DNA of 23,728 nt. Origin: a virus. The DNA lies in IMG/VR virus record IMGVR_UViG_3300025128_000337, positions 1 to 23,728 of that record; one strand, given 5' to 3'. The position numbers were made by a program, and so were the translations under genes. Position 1 is the first letter of the stretch. Every line of letters starts with the position of its first letter. The notes below the pieces were generated by a model, which did not search any database, was not told where the DNA came from, and worked only from the letters and a program-made list of their open reading frames with translations. This document shows positions 1-8,994 of the stretch, piece by piece.

Positions 1-443
1 TTGTCTTTCAATTTTTCTACATCACTACGCAATGTTTGTACATCTTCTTGCAAGCGTGTGATATTAACACCATTAGACATATCATCTTCAATGCGTTTTT
101 GTACTTTTTCTACCTGACCACTTAAATGTTCAATTAACAAATATTGTTCTTGGTCTGCACTGGCTTGGCCCAGCTCACCGCGAGGCCATTTAATACGGAA
201 CTCATTGTTTTTAGCTATATCTGCTTGCAACTCTTTTAAACCTGTTTCCAAATCTTTAGCAATTAGCTGTTCAAATGTTTCTAGCTTGTTCAAGCGCTCA
301 ACGACGCCAAAGTATCCCCAGACCCCTATAGACACAGCGGCCACAATGCTAATTAGATTTCTAATCGGCATGGAGATCGCGGAGCTATCGCTTACGTTTA
401 TCTGATCCGACCCCCTTCTGCCACGACCCGATTCTTCCGCCAT
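1..443 (-). CDS. Membrane-anchored coiled-coil protein, 3' end cut by window edge
   Basis: The reading frame opens with ATG at 443 (MAEESGRGRRGSDQ) and stays open to the left edge, giving about 147 visible residues, so the C-terminus lies outside the window. A polar, basic N-terminus of about 25 residues is followed by one hydrophobic segment (about residues 28-47, NLISIVAAVSIGVWGYFGVV). A charged stretch with heptad-like leucine and lysine spacing follows and is probably coiled coil. The start overlaps the stop of the upstream gene as TGATG, so translation is probably coupled. It is the fourth membrane protein in a row after the fibre genes. A spanin-like, holin-associated or membrane-scaffold role is possible, but no family is recognised. 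The gene is well supported; the function is unknown. Confidence 0.8.
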   Translation of the reverse strand, partial: MAEESGRGRRGSDQINVSDSSAISMPIRNLISIVAAVSIGVWGYFGVVERLNKLETFEQLIAKDLETGLKELQADIAKNNEFRIKWPRGELGQASADQEQYLLIEHLSGQVEKVQKRIEDDMSNGVNITRLQEDVQTLRSDVEKLKD

Positions 444-766
444 CAGTTCTTACCAAGATGCTCGACAGGAAGCCACTTATCTCCATCTTGTCCCGCATTA
501 AACTTACGCAGAACTAGCTTGCCCCTGCCGCACTCCCAACGAGTCCCTACCGCTGTCCCTTGAGAGCGCAGTATTTGCCGCTTGACCTTTAGGCACTCAG
601 CCATACCACCTCTCGGTGTATACTCTTTTAACTGCCCGGATATGAACATATGCAGTATCCAACCAGCGAATACTTTTTCATCAGCCTTGGCGCTATTGCC
701 AAAAAATGTGATACAGCAAAAGACCAATAATAATGAGCTTGCCGTAGTCAATATTCCATATCGCAT
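443..766 (-). CDS. Small secreted protein with signal peptide, two cysteines
   Basis: About 107 residues from the ATG at 766 (MRYGILTTASSLLL). A longer frame begins at a TTG at 778. I prefer the ATG because GGTGGGAACA lies just upstream, though a second GGTGGG also precedes the TTG, so the start is uncertain. The N-terminus is a clear signal peptide: a hydrophobic core (SSLLLVFCCITFFG) with a likely cleavage site after AKA. No lipobox is seen, since the residue before the first cysteine is Phe. The mature part has two cysteines (AECLKVKRQ and RWECGRGK) that could form a disulphide in the periplasm. Small exported proteins of this kind are common in marine phage genomes without a known role. 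A lysis accessory role is only inferred from the neighbouring membrane proteins. Confidence 0.75.
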   Translation of the reverse strand: MRYGILTTASSLLLVFCCITFFGNSAKADEKVFAGWILHMFISGQLKEYTPRGGMAECLKVKRQILRSQGTAVGTRWECGRGKLVLRKFNAGQDGDKWLPVEHLGKN

Positions 767-822
767 TGTTCCCACCAAACGTGTTTTCCCACCAAATAAG
801 AATCTTATCCAATTCCCATCTC

Positions 823-1176
823 CTACTTGGACGTATCGGGGTGCTTCCCATTATGTATCGAATTAAGATGTTCAATTTGACTTTTCATCACTTTCATTTC
901 AGCCAGTAGTGTAGCCATTTCACGGTTACGATGTGCCAACTCCGAAACGCTGTTTATTTCTTTGAGCACGTCAATCTGGCTAGTAAACACAGCGCGTTGA
1001 CTTTCGGCATCATCTAGTCTCGCGTCAAACTTAGATTTAAACGCGCTTGTATTTCTGATGTGTCTGTCTAAATCTTCCATTACACGGGCTAGGTTGCTTT
1101 TCACAACAGCGTAGCCTCCGGCTACCGTTGCCAGCACCATAACACCCTGTATTGCGTGACTTGCTGTAAGTTCCAT
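823..1176 (-). CDS. Small membrane protein, N-terminal TM plus coiled coil
   Basis: 117 residues. A hydrophobic segment near the N-terminus (about residues 8-27, AIQGVMVLATVAGGYAVVKS) is followed by a long charged helix-forming region (SNLARVMEDLDRHIRN... to ...MKSQIEHLNSIHNG) typical of coiled coil. This one-pass layout matches inner-membrane spanins (Rz-like) or XhlA-like holin-associated proteins, but I see no diagnostic motif. The start is ATG at 1176, with GAGG about 4 bases upstream. It lies 1 base past the end of the upstream gene, so translation is likely coupled. It belongs to the run of four membrane or secreted genes after the fibres. The coding call is solid; the lysis role is a guess. 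Confidence 0.78.
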   Translation of the reverse strand: MELTASHAIQGVMVLATVAGGYAVVKSNLARVMEDLDRHIRNTSAFKSKFDARLDDAESQRAVFTSQIDVLKEINSVSELAHRNREMATLLAEMKVMKSQIEHLNSIHNGKHPDTSK

Positions 1177-1177
1177 A

Positions 1178-1714
1178 TTACCTCACTGCTGGACCATAAG
1201 TTGCCGCCCACCAAAGAAACCAAGCGATTCCACTGGCAATGATTACAACAGCCAAACCTTTACTGATCTCAATCAAAATTGCTTTTCGGCGTTCAGCTCG
1301 CTCTTCGGCTCTAATCTTTTCCTGTTTCTCACGTTCTTTTTTATCGGCGACCCGTTTTTCACGCTCCGCTAGTATCTGATCCCAAGTAGATTTTTCGCCG
1401 GGAGGAGTAGGCCACTTACGGTTAATTTCGTCCCTAAGGTCATTAAGCTGTTGCTGCAACTGCTTTTGTTCAATAACGGCGGCAGCGGCGGCTGACATTG
1501 ACGTTTCCGAGCCATCGTCTGCAGCACGTTTCTGTAAGATACTTTTGTTCTTTGCACCGATAGAACTCCCTGCGTCTTTTTGTTGGTTCTTTTCATGCTG
1601 TTCTTGAGCATGGAACAATCCGTCAAGACCGTGTGCAATCTCCTGTACACCGCGAGCAGACTTTACTAATGTCTTGGTTGCGGTAATGGCTGCGGCAATA
1701 GTGAGCGGATCCAT
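1178..1714 (-). CDS. Phage protein with C-terminal transmembrane segment and charged coiled coil
   Basis: 178 residues. The N-terminus (MDPLTIAAAITATKTLVKS) is mildly hydrophobic and Ala-rich. The middle is highly charged and Gln/Glu/Lys/Arg-rich (about residues 80-145, with KQLQQQLNDLRDEI and EREKRVADKKEREKQ), which predicts coiled coil. A strong hydrophobic segment follows (about residues 148-170, KGLAVVIIASGIAWFLWWAA) with a short tail of about 8 residues. Proteins with an MDPLT-type N-terminus and a basic/coiled middle often lie directly after fibre genes in marine phages, but their function is not established. It starts 3 bases after the upstream stop codon. The tail-anchor topology differs from the next gene, which has its TM at the N-terminus. 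Confidence 0.78.
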   Translation of the reverse strand: MDPLTIAAAITATKTLVKSARGVQEIAHGLDGLFHAQEQHEKNQQKDAGSSIGAKNKSILQKRAADDGSETSMSAAAAAVIEQKQLQQQLNDLRDEINRKWPTPPGEKSTWDQILAEREKRVADKKEREKQEKIRAEERAERRKAILIEISKGLAVVIIASGIAWFLWWAATYGPAVR

Positions 1715-1717
1715 ACA

Positions 1718-3988
1718 CTATCTCGCTCTAGCCTGAGCCACACCTGCGCCACCGAAGGGGCGCAGACCCCACGCCCACACTAACATGGGATCATCAGCGC
1801 CGATACCAAAAGCTCCCCCAGAACTCGGACGCATCTTGTAGCCGTTGGCAGTTACATCTCCAATCGTAATACCGCTGTAACCCTTTTCTTGATTAGTCCA
1901 GTTATAACGAATATCGGTAGGATTACCGCTGCCGACGCCGTCGCTGGAGTACGTTGGAAATGTTGCAAAGAAATCGTTGGAATTGGAAGAATCAATATTG
2001 CGCCATGCGACGAGTGACGCCGATCCACCAAGATTCACATAAGGACCATCACTCGACCCGTTATGGGAATAGCCTGTGAACGCACTGAACCCTTCGATCT
2101 GCTCCCATACAATGACCCGATAGGTTCCAGATGCGAAGCTACTATTTAGTGTTATGTTCGTTCCATCAACCGTGACAAGTTCAGTGGTTGATGGTCTGTC
2201 TTGTTGGTTCCAGCGGATATTGGCCGAGGACATGTTTGGGTGTGATACGTACCAATCGCCCGTGCTATCTGACCTTTTCGCTACAGCCGTTTTTGCACCA
2301 CTCCCCAGACCATGGGCTTGGTTTGTCGCCGAGCCATTCGTGTGGCTAATCTCTGCTGTGTAGCAACCATAAGCCGCACCTACGCGCCAAGACCATGCGG
2401 AGTAGTTCACGCCTGTGTTCAGGGTTAACTCTGAACCTGCGGCGGCGTCTGTGTTGAAGTGCATTGAATTGCCGCTATCATCAGAAAACCGAACATCGTA
2501 ATCTTCATCGTCAGCCTCTTTCTTAAAGACGTCGATGTAGCTGCTCCACCCTGTACGTGCGGTGGCTAGGCTGGCTTCGATAGTATTCCCGCTTTCCAAT
2601 GTGATGAGTGCAAACCCGTCATCAGGGTTTTTCACCGTGGGAGCCGGGAGGTTTGCGGTGCTCCACGCTTTGAAACCTGTGGGTGCGGTGTAACCCCATT
2701 GCGATGGGCGAAACTTGTGAAACAGCGTATCCCCTGATTGAGCCGAGGCAGCACATTTGATAGGAACAGTAAGGCTCATGCTTGTCGGAGCGGCGTTTGC
2801 ACCTGTAGCGGGATTCCCGACACCACTGTTCGTGAACCAAGTGCCATTCAAACCCCACCACATTTTGGCGTTGTCCATATCGAGCGCCATCATGATTGTA
2901 GAGCCGCTCGACGCATCAGTTCCGTACGCTGTTGTGCTTGAATTATTTCGGAGTACGCCAGCACTGCTGTTAGCGTACCAACCCTCTTCAGTTGCAAGGT
3001 TTCCGAAGAAATGAGTAGTGCCGGGATAGACAGTAGAGGCATGGGCTATACCCACGGCGACACTGCCATCATTGAAACCAGAACTGTCGAGGTCTACTTC
3101 CCAATAATATTTTCCACTTGAAACCGCCATTGTGCAAGCGAACGGACTGTTCCCACCACCCGAACTATCTACATCTTGGTTTCCGTTAGCAAACCGTGTG
3201 GAGGTTCCAGAATCCAAAGGATTTGGCAGATTGTAATTTCCAGTGCCGGTTGCTGTCTTTGTCAGTGCTGTGTATGTGGATGGCGCACTGTAGGCCCAAG
3301 AGTCACTTGAAAACCGCATTGTGATGCTTTCGCCTTGATTGTGACCTTGAATCATAGGAAACAATGTCACAGAATTTGAAAGCGTTGCGTCCCAAATAGT
3401 TCCTGGGCCACTGGTGTTACTATTGAAATCATCGCCATTCCACCAATCACCGTTTTTACTCATATATAAATCTTGATTAGCGTAATCCACTGCAAAACCC
3501 CAAATGGTTCCTACAGGGTTTTCATTGGATGTGCCGGGAGTTCCGTCACCATCACCAAACTCCGCTCCAATAGACGTACCGTCATATTTTTCGCCGCTTC
3601 CTGAACTGGGCTGTATGTATGAAAAAGACCCCGACGCGCCTGGACCGCCCGTATTGGCAAGATCGGTGGCAAGTGACCCAACTCCAGCAACCCAAGTGTC
3701 ATCATCATCTTCGCTACATACGACTTCCCAATAAACTTTATCAGTGCCGCTGATTCCAATATTTGTTCTTACGCCGTGCCAAGCACCTGCGTTGTGACTG
3801 CGAAAAAAGAGATTGTTGTTGGCCAGAACCGCAGATGTGTTCGTAAGTGTGCCGGGGTCTAGGCAGGGGTAAAGCGTAACTTGTTCCGATGTGCTGTCCC
3901 TTGGACAATCCACCACCACATTGTTCGCACCCATACTGGTTGCTGACCAATCTTGAAGAAGGTAAACAGGAGAGTAAGACTGCGGCAT
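1718..3988 (-). CDS. Tail fibre-type protein with two SPRY-like domains
   Basis: 756 residues, rich in Ser, Thr, Gly, Asn and aromatic residues, as expected of a beta-sheet fibre or lectin protein. Two SPRY/concanavalin-like modules are visible. The first is about residues 50-240 (KVYWEVVCSEDDDDTW, GFAVDYANQDLYMSKNGDWW, ending MRFSSDSWAYSAP). The second is about 265-435 (KYYWEVDLDSSGF, MALDMDNAKMWWGLNGTW, ending FRPSQWGYTAPTGFKAW). The remainder (about 450-756) is a separate beta-rich domain resembling the C-terminal domains of marine phage fibres, and it ends in ARAR. SPRY folds bind proteins or glycans, so host-surface recognition is likely. The ATG at 3988 follows GAGGTAAAA and lies 2 bases past the upstream fibre gene. 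No enzymatic motif is seen. Confidence 0.85.
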   Translation of the reverse strand: MPQSYSPVYLLQDWSATSMGANNVVVDCPRDSTSEQVTLYPCLDPGTLTNTSAVLANNNLFFRSHNAGAWHGVRTNIGISGTDKVYWEVVCSEDDDDTWVAGVGSLATDLANTGGPGASGSFSYIQPSSGSGEKYDGTSIGAEFGDGDGTPGTSNENPVGTIWGFAVDYANQDLYMSKNGDWWNGDDFNSNTSGPGTIWDATLSNSVTLFPMIQGHNQGESITMRFSSDSWAYSAPSTYTALTKTATGTGNYNLPNPLDSGTSTRFANGNQDVDSSGGGNSPFACTMAVSSGKYYWEVDLDSSGFNDGSVAVGIAHASTVYPGTTHFFGNLATEEGWYANSSAGVLRNNSSTTAYGTDASSGSTIMMALDMDNAKMWWGLNGTWFTNSGVGNPATGANAAPTSMSLTVPIKCAASAQSGDTLFHKFRPSQWGYTAPTGFKAWSTANLPAPTVKNPDDGFALITLESGNTIEASLATARTGWSSYIDVFKKEADDEDYDVRFSDDSGNSMHFNTDAAAGSELTLNTGVNYSAWSWRVGAAYGCYTAEISHTNGSATNQAHGLGSGAKTAVAKRSDSTGDWYVSHPNMSSANIRWNQQDRPSTTELVTVDGTNITLNSSFASGTYRVIVWEQIEGFSAFTGYSHNGSSDGPYVNLGGSASLVAWRNIDSSNSNDFFATFPTYSSDGVGSGNPTDIRYNWTNQEKGYSGITIGDVTANGYKMRPSSGGAFGIGADDPMLVWAWGLRPFGGAGVAQARAR

Positions 3989-3990
3989 TT

Positions 3991-6900
3991 TTACCTCGCC
4001 CTTGCTAAGTTAAATGACTGGTCCGCGAAGGCTAGATAGATGTAAGTACCTGTATTAGCATTTGTAGCTCCCTGAGTTCCGCGCAATTTGAACCCGTTAG
4101 CGGTAAAATCCATGTAGGCAGACCCGCTTTCTGCACCAGTTGTGTTTGGTTGTAATTGGTTGTCTAACGGATTAAAGGTGTCACGCGCAGCATCATTGAT
4201 ATGCCAGCCTTCAGCAGAATCTACTCTCTTTATCATAACCCACGCTGGCCGAAACCCCGATGCCCCGTCATCAACAACTACATATGGATGGCTAGTCGTA
4301 TTTCCTGTATACTTACCAATACCAATTAGTCCCGGTGTTCTTGCAAAGAAGTAAGCGATCATTGCGCGGGTGCCTGTAGCTTCACCGTCTTGTACAGCGA
4401 ATAAGGTTGATGTTACAGGGCTTTCTCCAGATGAAATATTTGCATAACTACCGGTGCCGTCAGCACTATCAGAAGCGTCTGCCCAATAAGCCGTAGATTC
4501 AGCATCAGTGTCATTGATCCAAACTCGTTTGGCGGTGTCAGCAAAATCTTTATGCCAACTAGACCAGTTTGTCGCTTCATCGCGCGCCTTCGTAATAAAA
4601 AATTCTGGCGTTGTTCCGAGGTTGTGCTTGATAGCGTAGTTGGCAGAAGTACGGTGTGTCCAACTTGCTATCGAAAACTTAGCTGTGTCATTTTTACTGC
4701 CAGACGATGCAAGAATATTTGAGTTTTGTGCGCTCTCTGACCACGCCGTTCCAGCCTTTAAACACCATGCAACGTAAGTTTTAGCGTTGTCGTTGCTGTC
4801 GTTTCGGTCGTCACCATTGCCAAGTGTGAAACCACCCTCGATAAATGACGTTACTGCTTTTACATCTTGGAACTCAACCGGACTGTTATCTGGCGTTAGA
4901 ACATTAGCGGCACCTCTAACACTATCAACAAGCACACCCTCACCAGCATCGCTACGGCCCTTTATCCACACAAAGTCAGGTGTCCATGCTGTGCCTGTAC
5001 TATCAAAACACGACCGGACAGTTTTGCTCTGCGCTGTGCCTGTATATAGAGCATTAGCAAAATGTGCCCGTGGATCGGTTACGGTTGGTGCTGCAAGGTC
5101 GGCGGTATTTAATCTTTTGTAACCAGTAGGAACGCTACCGGCGAACGCCGTCTGACCAAAATTAAAAGTAACGCTATGCCCACCAGAATTGTGAGCAGTC
5201 ATTGCTACATACAAATCGTCTGGCAGAGAAGACAGCATCGGGCTGGCACGAGTAGCTGGGTTGCTACTCGCGAGGAATGTTCCGTCATCGCTCACATACA
5301 TCTCGTCGTTGTCTTTGTCGATAGCAAACCCAAGAACAGAGCTATTAGCTATGGAACCTCCGTAACTTGAAGTTGAACCATTAGTAACTTTAGATGACGA
5401 GCTATTAACTGGGTAGAACCCGTAGAACCCCGCTGTAGTAGAACCGTTCACAGCAGATACGAAGTCCCACTTATTCGCTTCATTAACAACGCCAATATAT
5501 TGGTTGGACAAAGTTCCGGGGAGAGTAACCTCAAAATAATACTTTCCACTGTTTGGTATTCTTTGAGTAGCAATAGCCCCATGAAATGCAGCAGCGCCTG
5601 TATTTGTAACGGTCAAATTTCCGTTAGTTAGGGTCATGTTGGAGCTTTTATCAATCGAGTTAAATGTCGTATAATTACCCTCATTATCACCAGAGGTGTT
5701 AGTTGGTGAGTCGGTTACTTGATTAGCCGCCGCTAGGCTATTTGATGCAAATGAATTGTTGTTGCTGAATGTAACTCCAAGAAAACCATTATCGTTTCCT
5801 GAGCCTCCGGAAATCGTAGCTGTTTCTGTATGACTTTCTGCGGCGTCAAATGTATAATCAGCAGAAGTCCAACTACGAGTGCTGGTTATATCAATGTGTT
5901 CAGACCTCTCTGTAGCATCTGACCAAGCATAGGCATCAGCATTGCCCTCGTCATAGATTGCGTAAAATGCTACATCACCGGTTTGGCCTATTGTAGTTAC
6001 GGCTTGAGTCGTCCAACCACTAGCAGTATTACCGTCTGTCGATATGGGATTACCCGCATCAAGCACACGCCACCAACTGATACCAGCCGTTGCCATTGAA
6101 GCACTAAAGGTTACAACAATATCTGCAGAGGTTCCAGAAGCAACAGCAATAGACCAAAACTCTAAAACATTTCCAGCGCCTGAATTTTTTCTAGCTATAA
6201 ATGTTGCAGAACTACCGCCCACTGTTAGAGTGCTTACAGTTCTTGTTCCAGAAGTGGCGCGGCCACCACCAACTGCAATCACAATGGTACGGTTACTTGC
6301 TGCGGCTCCAAGAGACGAAGATGAAAACGTATATGCCGTAGAAGTAGACCCATTTGTTGACGAGCCTAGGTGTGAAACACTTGGGTTTGTCGAAGAGATA
6401 CTGCTCTTACCTAACAAACCTGACGCATCAAATTTTAAATGAAAACCGTTGGTGCCAGCACTTGCCGCTACTGTAGTCGCCGGGTCAATAGGCACCCAAT
6501 TACCATTTGTGTCCCACCCACCAAAATCACTAGCATCACTAACAGCCGTGCCGTCAAGAAGAATTGCATCAGCAAGATAGCCGCCGAAATGCTGATGACT
6601 TAGATTCCCCGGTCTAGCGCCAATAACTTGGTTCTCAGTAAAATTGATATTCGTATCATAATTCTGAGCAGGATAACTAGGTGAATTAAGAGCCGCCTCA
6701 GCACCGTTTACATAGATTTTAACGCGATCGCTAGCTACTGGTTGTGTTGTGTCAACTACCCATAAAACGTGCATCCACGTAGTAGGATCACGGTACAGTG
6801 CATGAGTTTTCACTAACCCGGATGACCCATCATGGAACGAGGCTTCGAGCCAATCATTACCATCATCAGCACTACCAAACATAATGCGGTCTGAGTAGCT

Positions 6901-7833
6901 ACTCGTTCTGTCTCCACCAAAAATGTTGTTTCCGGTAGTGCCGCCTTGACTGCTAACAGCAGATCGTTTTAGCCAACAACTAAATGTGAAGGTTCGCCTG
7001 TTACCAGCCGTAAACGGGTCACGGATTAAATAATCAGCACCACCATCTAGCATCATCGATTTATTTATTTGATAAGAACCCTCAACAGCCGATACCGTTG
7101 TCGGCCGACTGTTTTTTCCTATATTGTCTCCATCGTCAAACTTTAACCAAAATGAATTTTTGCCGCCCCAGTCCGCAATATTATCTGTACTTGCGGGGTC
7201 TTTTGGCACCCACACACCATTGTCATCATTTGCACCAAAAGAGCCAGCATCTGTTGTTGCCACACCGTCAAGGAATATAAACTCTGCTAAATACCCACCA
7301 AAATAATCACCACTGCCACTAAAGCCAATGTAGTGCGGATTTGCTGAGTTTATACCTTGCGCCGACTCATAGCCTTGACCAGAATTAGTCTCTGTGCTAA
7401 ATGACGTTACTCTAGTTCCGTTTATATAAATTCTTTGTCGGTTACCGGCTGTGCCGTTTCCTGTGTCGTTTACTAAAACAACGTGCATCCATGCAGTTGG
7501 ATCACGAAACATAGCGTCAGTGTACAATCGCCATGCAGGGGTGGCGACACCATCATCATAATCTTGCCAGTAAATATCTGAATTTTGAAAATAAAACGCA
7601 CCCGTATTGTTACCATCAGCACGGGCTTCAAAAACAACTCCGGTACTTATGTCCCCACGTTTAATCCAAAGAGAAGCTGTCCACTCTGCCGTATTACCCG
7701 CCTCATCAAATTTTAATTGCAGACGATCACTAGAGCCGTCAAACAGCAACGCGCTTTTTATAACAGACGCGGTTGTAGTGGTACTAGGAAACCCGTCTCC
7801 GAAAAGCCCGATAGAGGCTGGTACAATAAGCAT
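3991..7833 (-). CDS. Giant modular tail fibre: two LamG-like domains, SPRY, C-terminal fibre domain
   Basis: 1280 residues, the largest protein in the window. Domains in order: LamG/concanavalin-like repeat 1 (about 30-235), LamG-like repeat 2 (about 260-472), a Ser/Thr/Gly-rich beta domain (about 485-700), a SPRY-like domain (about 770-915, KYYFEVTLPG, LGFAIDKDNDEMYVSDDGTF), and a long C-terminal domain (about 925-1280) with paired motifs such as PDFVWIKGRSDAGEG and PAWVMIKRVDSAEGW. This last domain resembles one frequent in marine phage fibres (I believe annotated DUF7483). The two LamG units share RDPTAWMHVV/RDPTTWMHVL and FGGYLAEFIFLDG/FGGYLADAILLDG, which points to internal duplication. 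It ends LARAR. The ATG overlaps the upstream stop as TAATG. A receptor- or glycan-binding role is inferred from the folds. Confidence 0.88.
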   Translation of the reverse strand: MLIVPASIGLFGDGFPSTTTTASVIKSALLFDGSSDRLQLKFDEAGNTAEWTASLWIKRGDISTGVVFEARADGNNTGAFYFQNSDIYWQDYDDGVATPAWRLYTDAMFRDPTAWMHVVLVNDTGNGTAGNRQRIYINGTRVTSFSTETNSGQGYESAQGINSANPHYIGFSGSGDYFGGYLAEFIFLDGVATTDAGSFGANDDNGVWVPKDPASTDNIADWGGKNSFWLKFDDGDNIGKNSRPTTVSAVEGSYQINKSMMLDGGADYLIRDPFTAGNRRTFTFSCWLKRSAVSSQGGTTGNNIFGGDRTSSYSDRIMFGSADDGNDWLEASFHDGSSGLVKTHALYRDPTTWMHVLWVVDTTQPVASDRVKIYVNGAEAALNSPSYPAQNYDTNINFTENQVIGARPGNLSHQHFGGYLADAILLDGTAVSDASDFGGWDTNGNWVPIDPATTVAASAGTNGFHLKFDASGLLGKSSISSTNPSVSHLGSSTNGSTSTAYTFSSSSLGAAASNRTIVIAVGGGRATSGTRTVSTLTVGGSSATFIARKNSGAGNVLEFWSIAVASGTSADIVVTFSASMATAGISWWRVLDAGNPISTDGNTASGWTTQAVTTIGQTGDVAFYAIYDEGNADAYAWSDATERSEHIDITSTRSWTSADYTFDAAESHTETATISGGSGNDNGFLGVTFSNNNSFASNSLAAANQVTDSPTNTSGDNEGNYTTFNSIDKSSNMTLTNGNLTVTNTGAAAFHGAIATQRIPNSGKYYFEVTLPGTLSNQYIGVVNEANKWDFVSAVNGSTTAGFYGFYPVNSSSSKVTNGSTSSYGGSIANSSVLGFAIDKDNDEMYVSDDGTFLASSNPATRASPMLSSLPDDLYVAMTAHNSGGHSVTFNFGQTAFAGSVPTGYKRLNTADLAAPTVTDPRAHFANALYTGTAQSKTVRSCFDSTGTAWTPDFVWIKGRSDAGEGVLVDSVRGAANVLTPDNSPVEFQDVKAVTSFIEGGFTLGNGDDRNDSNDNAKTYVAWCLKAGTAWSESAQNSNILASSGSKNDTAKFSIASWTHRTSANYAIKHNLGTTPEFFITKARDEATNWSSWHKDFADTAKRVWINDTDAESTAYWADASDSADGTGSYANISSGESPVTSTLFAVQDGEATGTRAMIAYFFARTPGLIGIGKYTGNTTSHPYVVVDDGASGFRPAWVMIKRVDSAEGWHINDAARDTFNPLDNQLQPNTTGAESGSAYMDFTANGFKLRGTQGATNANTGTYIYLAFADQSFNLARAR

Positions 7834-8984
7834 TAGGCATCTGTCCCTGCGTCGGTCGTTATGTCGATTTTAACAGCATGTAACCGTGCGTCTATAGCCA
7901 TATCATCATTACTGTCACTAACATCACGGAACACTCTAAAAATTACAATGTCCTCAGCCGCTGCACTTCCCGATACTGTAACTGCGCTCGTTGCCGCTGT
8001 GACATAAATATCATCCGTAGTGCCGCCCGTGTCATCTACAACAACAGCCGTTCCAAAAGCAGTGTCTAGAGCATCGTCATTACCAAGGGCCAAGCCTTGT
8101 ATTGCCCAACTGCAACCGAAGTTTGAGCTTGTTGCTGCATGGCTCCAATAAAACTTGGCTGTAATCGTACCTTCATTCCAAGACTTAGGCATAGGAACTT
8201 GAAACTGCACATACTCATCTGTACTAGCATCAAAGTCCCACGTTTTGATCATGACTGCATTACTACTAGTTTCGGCCGAACCAGATGCTGCGCCATTGGT
8301 AGTTGTAGTATACATGCCCGTAGCCGGAATAGGAATCGAGTGCACACCCGCAATAACCACAGGCACTGAACCAGACTTAACAACACCCGTACCTTTAGGG
8401 ATAAGCTCAATATCTATATTACTGTCACCGCCCGTAGCTTCAAGCTGAGGACCATTACTCGTAGCGGCGTTAGATATAGTAAACTCGTTAACCGCTGAGG
8501 CCACCGTGGTAAGGGTTATAAGCTCATTACCATTAGTGTCCAGTAGCTTGGTGCCGTCGTTCGTGATTCCTAGCGTTGCTGCTTCTACGTTTGTGCCGTC
8601 ACAATAAACGTATTGAACACCGCCCTGCGGAATAATAACACCCGTTCCACTGGCCGTTTTAACAGTCAGCGTATACGCACCACCGTTTCCGTTCTGCACT
8701 AAATAGGTTTTAGTTCTGGCTGGAACAATCACATCACGGTTGCCCGTCAGTGTGCCAGTGGTTTTAATTATGTGAAGGTGTGACTCAGCTGTGGTTGAAG
8801 TGTTTTCTACATATTGAGTATCATCAAGAGTGTAGTTGCTGCCCGTAACCGTAATCGTGGTCATTCCAGCAATGGCCTCTTCAATACGAGATAACGCCGT
8901 ATTGGTCTTAGTTCCCCACGTATTAGCGTTTTCGCCTGTGGCTTGTTTCTCAAATTTAATGAGATCAGATGCGGATGAGGCCAT
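7833..8984 (-). CDS. Tail fibre-type protein, probable virion-proximal fibre
   Basis: 383 residues. The N-terminal part (about 1-135: LIKFEKQATGENANTWGTKT, SRIEEAIAGMTTITVTGSN, YLVQNGNGGAYTLTVKT, GGVQYVYCDGTNV) matches by eye a module often found at the start of fibre proteins in marine phages, probably the part that attaches to the tail. A middle repeat-like strand region (about 140-210, DGTKLLDTNGNEL, DSNIDIELIPKGTG) is typical of trimeric fibre shafts. The C-terminal half (about 215-383, MIKTWDFDASTDEYVQFQV, SWNEGTITAKFYWSHAA) looks like a jelly-roll beta domain. A good ribosome site (AAGGAG, 6 bases upstream of ATG) marks the start. The end overlaps the next fibre gene as TAATG, suggesting fixed stoichiometry between the two. 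Confidence 0.82.
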   Translation of the reverse strand: MASSASDLIKFEKQATGENANTWGTKTNTALSRIEEAIAGMTTITVTGSNYTLDDTQYVENTSTTAESHLHIIKTTGTLTGNRDVIVPARTKTYLVQNGNGGAYTLTVKTASGTGVIIPQGGVQYVYCDGTNVEAATLGITNDGTKLLDTNGNELITLTTVASAVNEFTISNAATSNGPQLEATGGDSNIDIELIPKGTGVVKSGSVPVVIAGVHSIPIPATGMYTTTTNGAASGSAETSSNAVMIKTWDFDASTDEYVQFQVPMPKSWNEGTITAKFYWSHAATSSNFGCSWAIQGLALGNDDALDTAFGTAVVVDDTGGTTDDIYVTAATSAVTVSGSAAAEDIVIFRVFRDVSDSNDDMAIDARLHAVKIDITTDAGTDA

Positions 8985-8994
8985 GTTAAGCTCC

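Noticed and set aside
693-875. 60-residue minus-strand frame (MNILIRYIMGS) between two membrane genes
   Set aside because: It overlaps both neighbours in another frame and has no ribosome site, and the neighbouring genes with signal peptide or TM plus coiled coil explain the DNA better.
6044-6442. Open plus-strand frame of 132 residues
   Set aside because: Shadow of the giant fibre gene; its composition is explained by Ser/Thr/Gly codons on the other strand.
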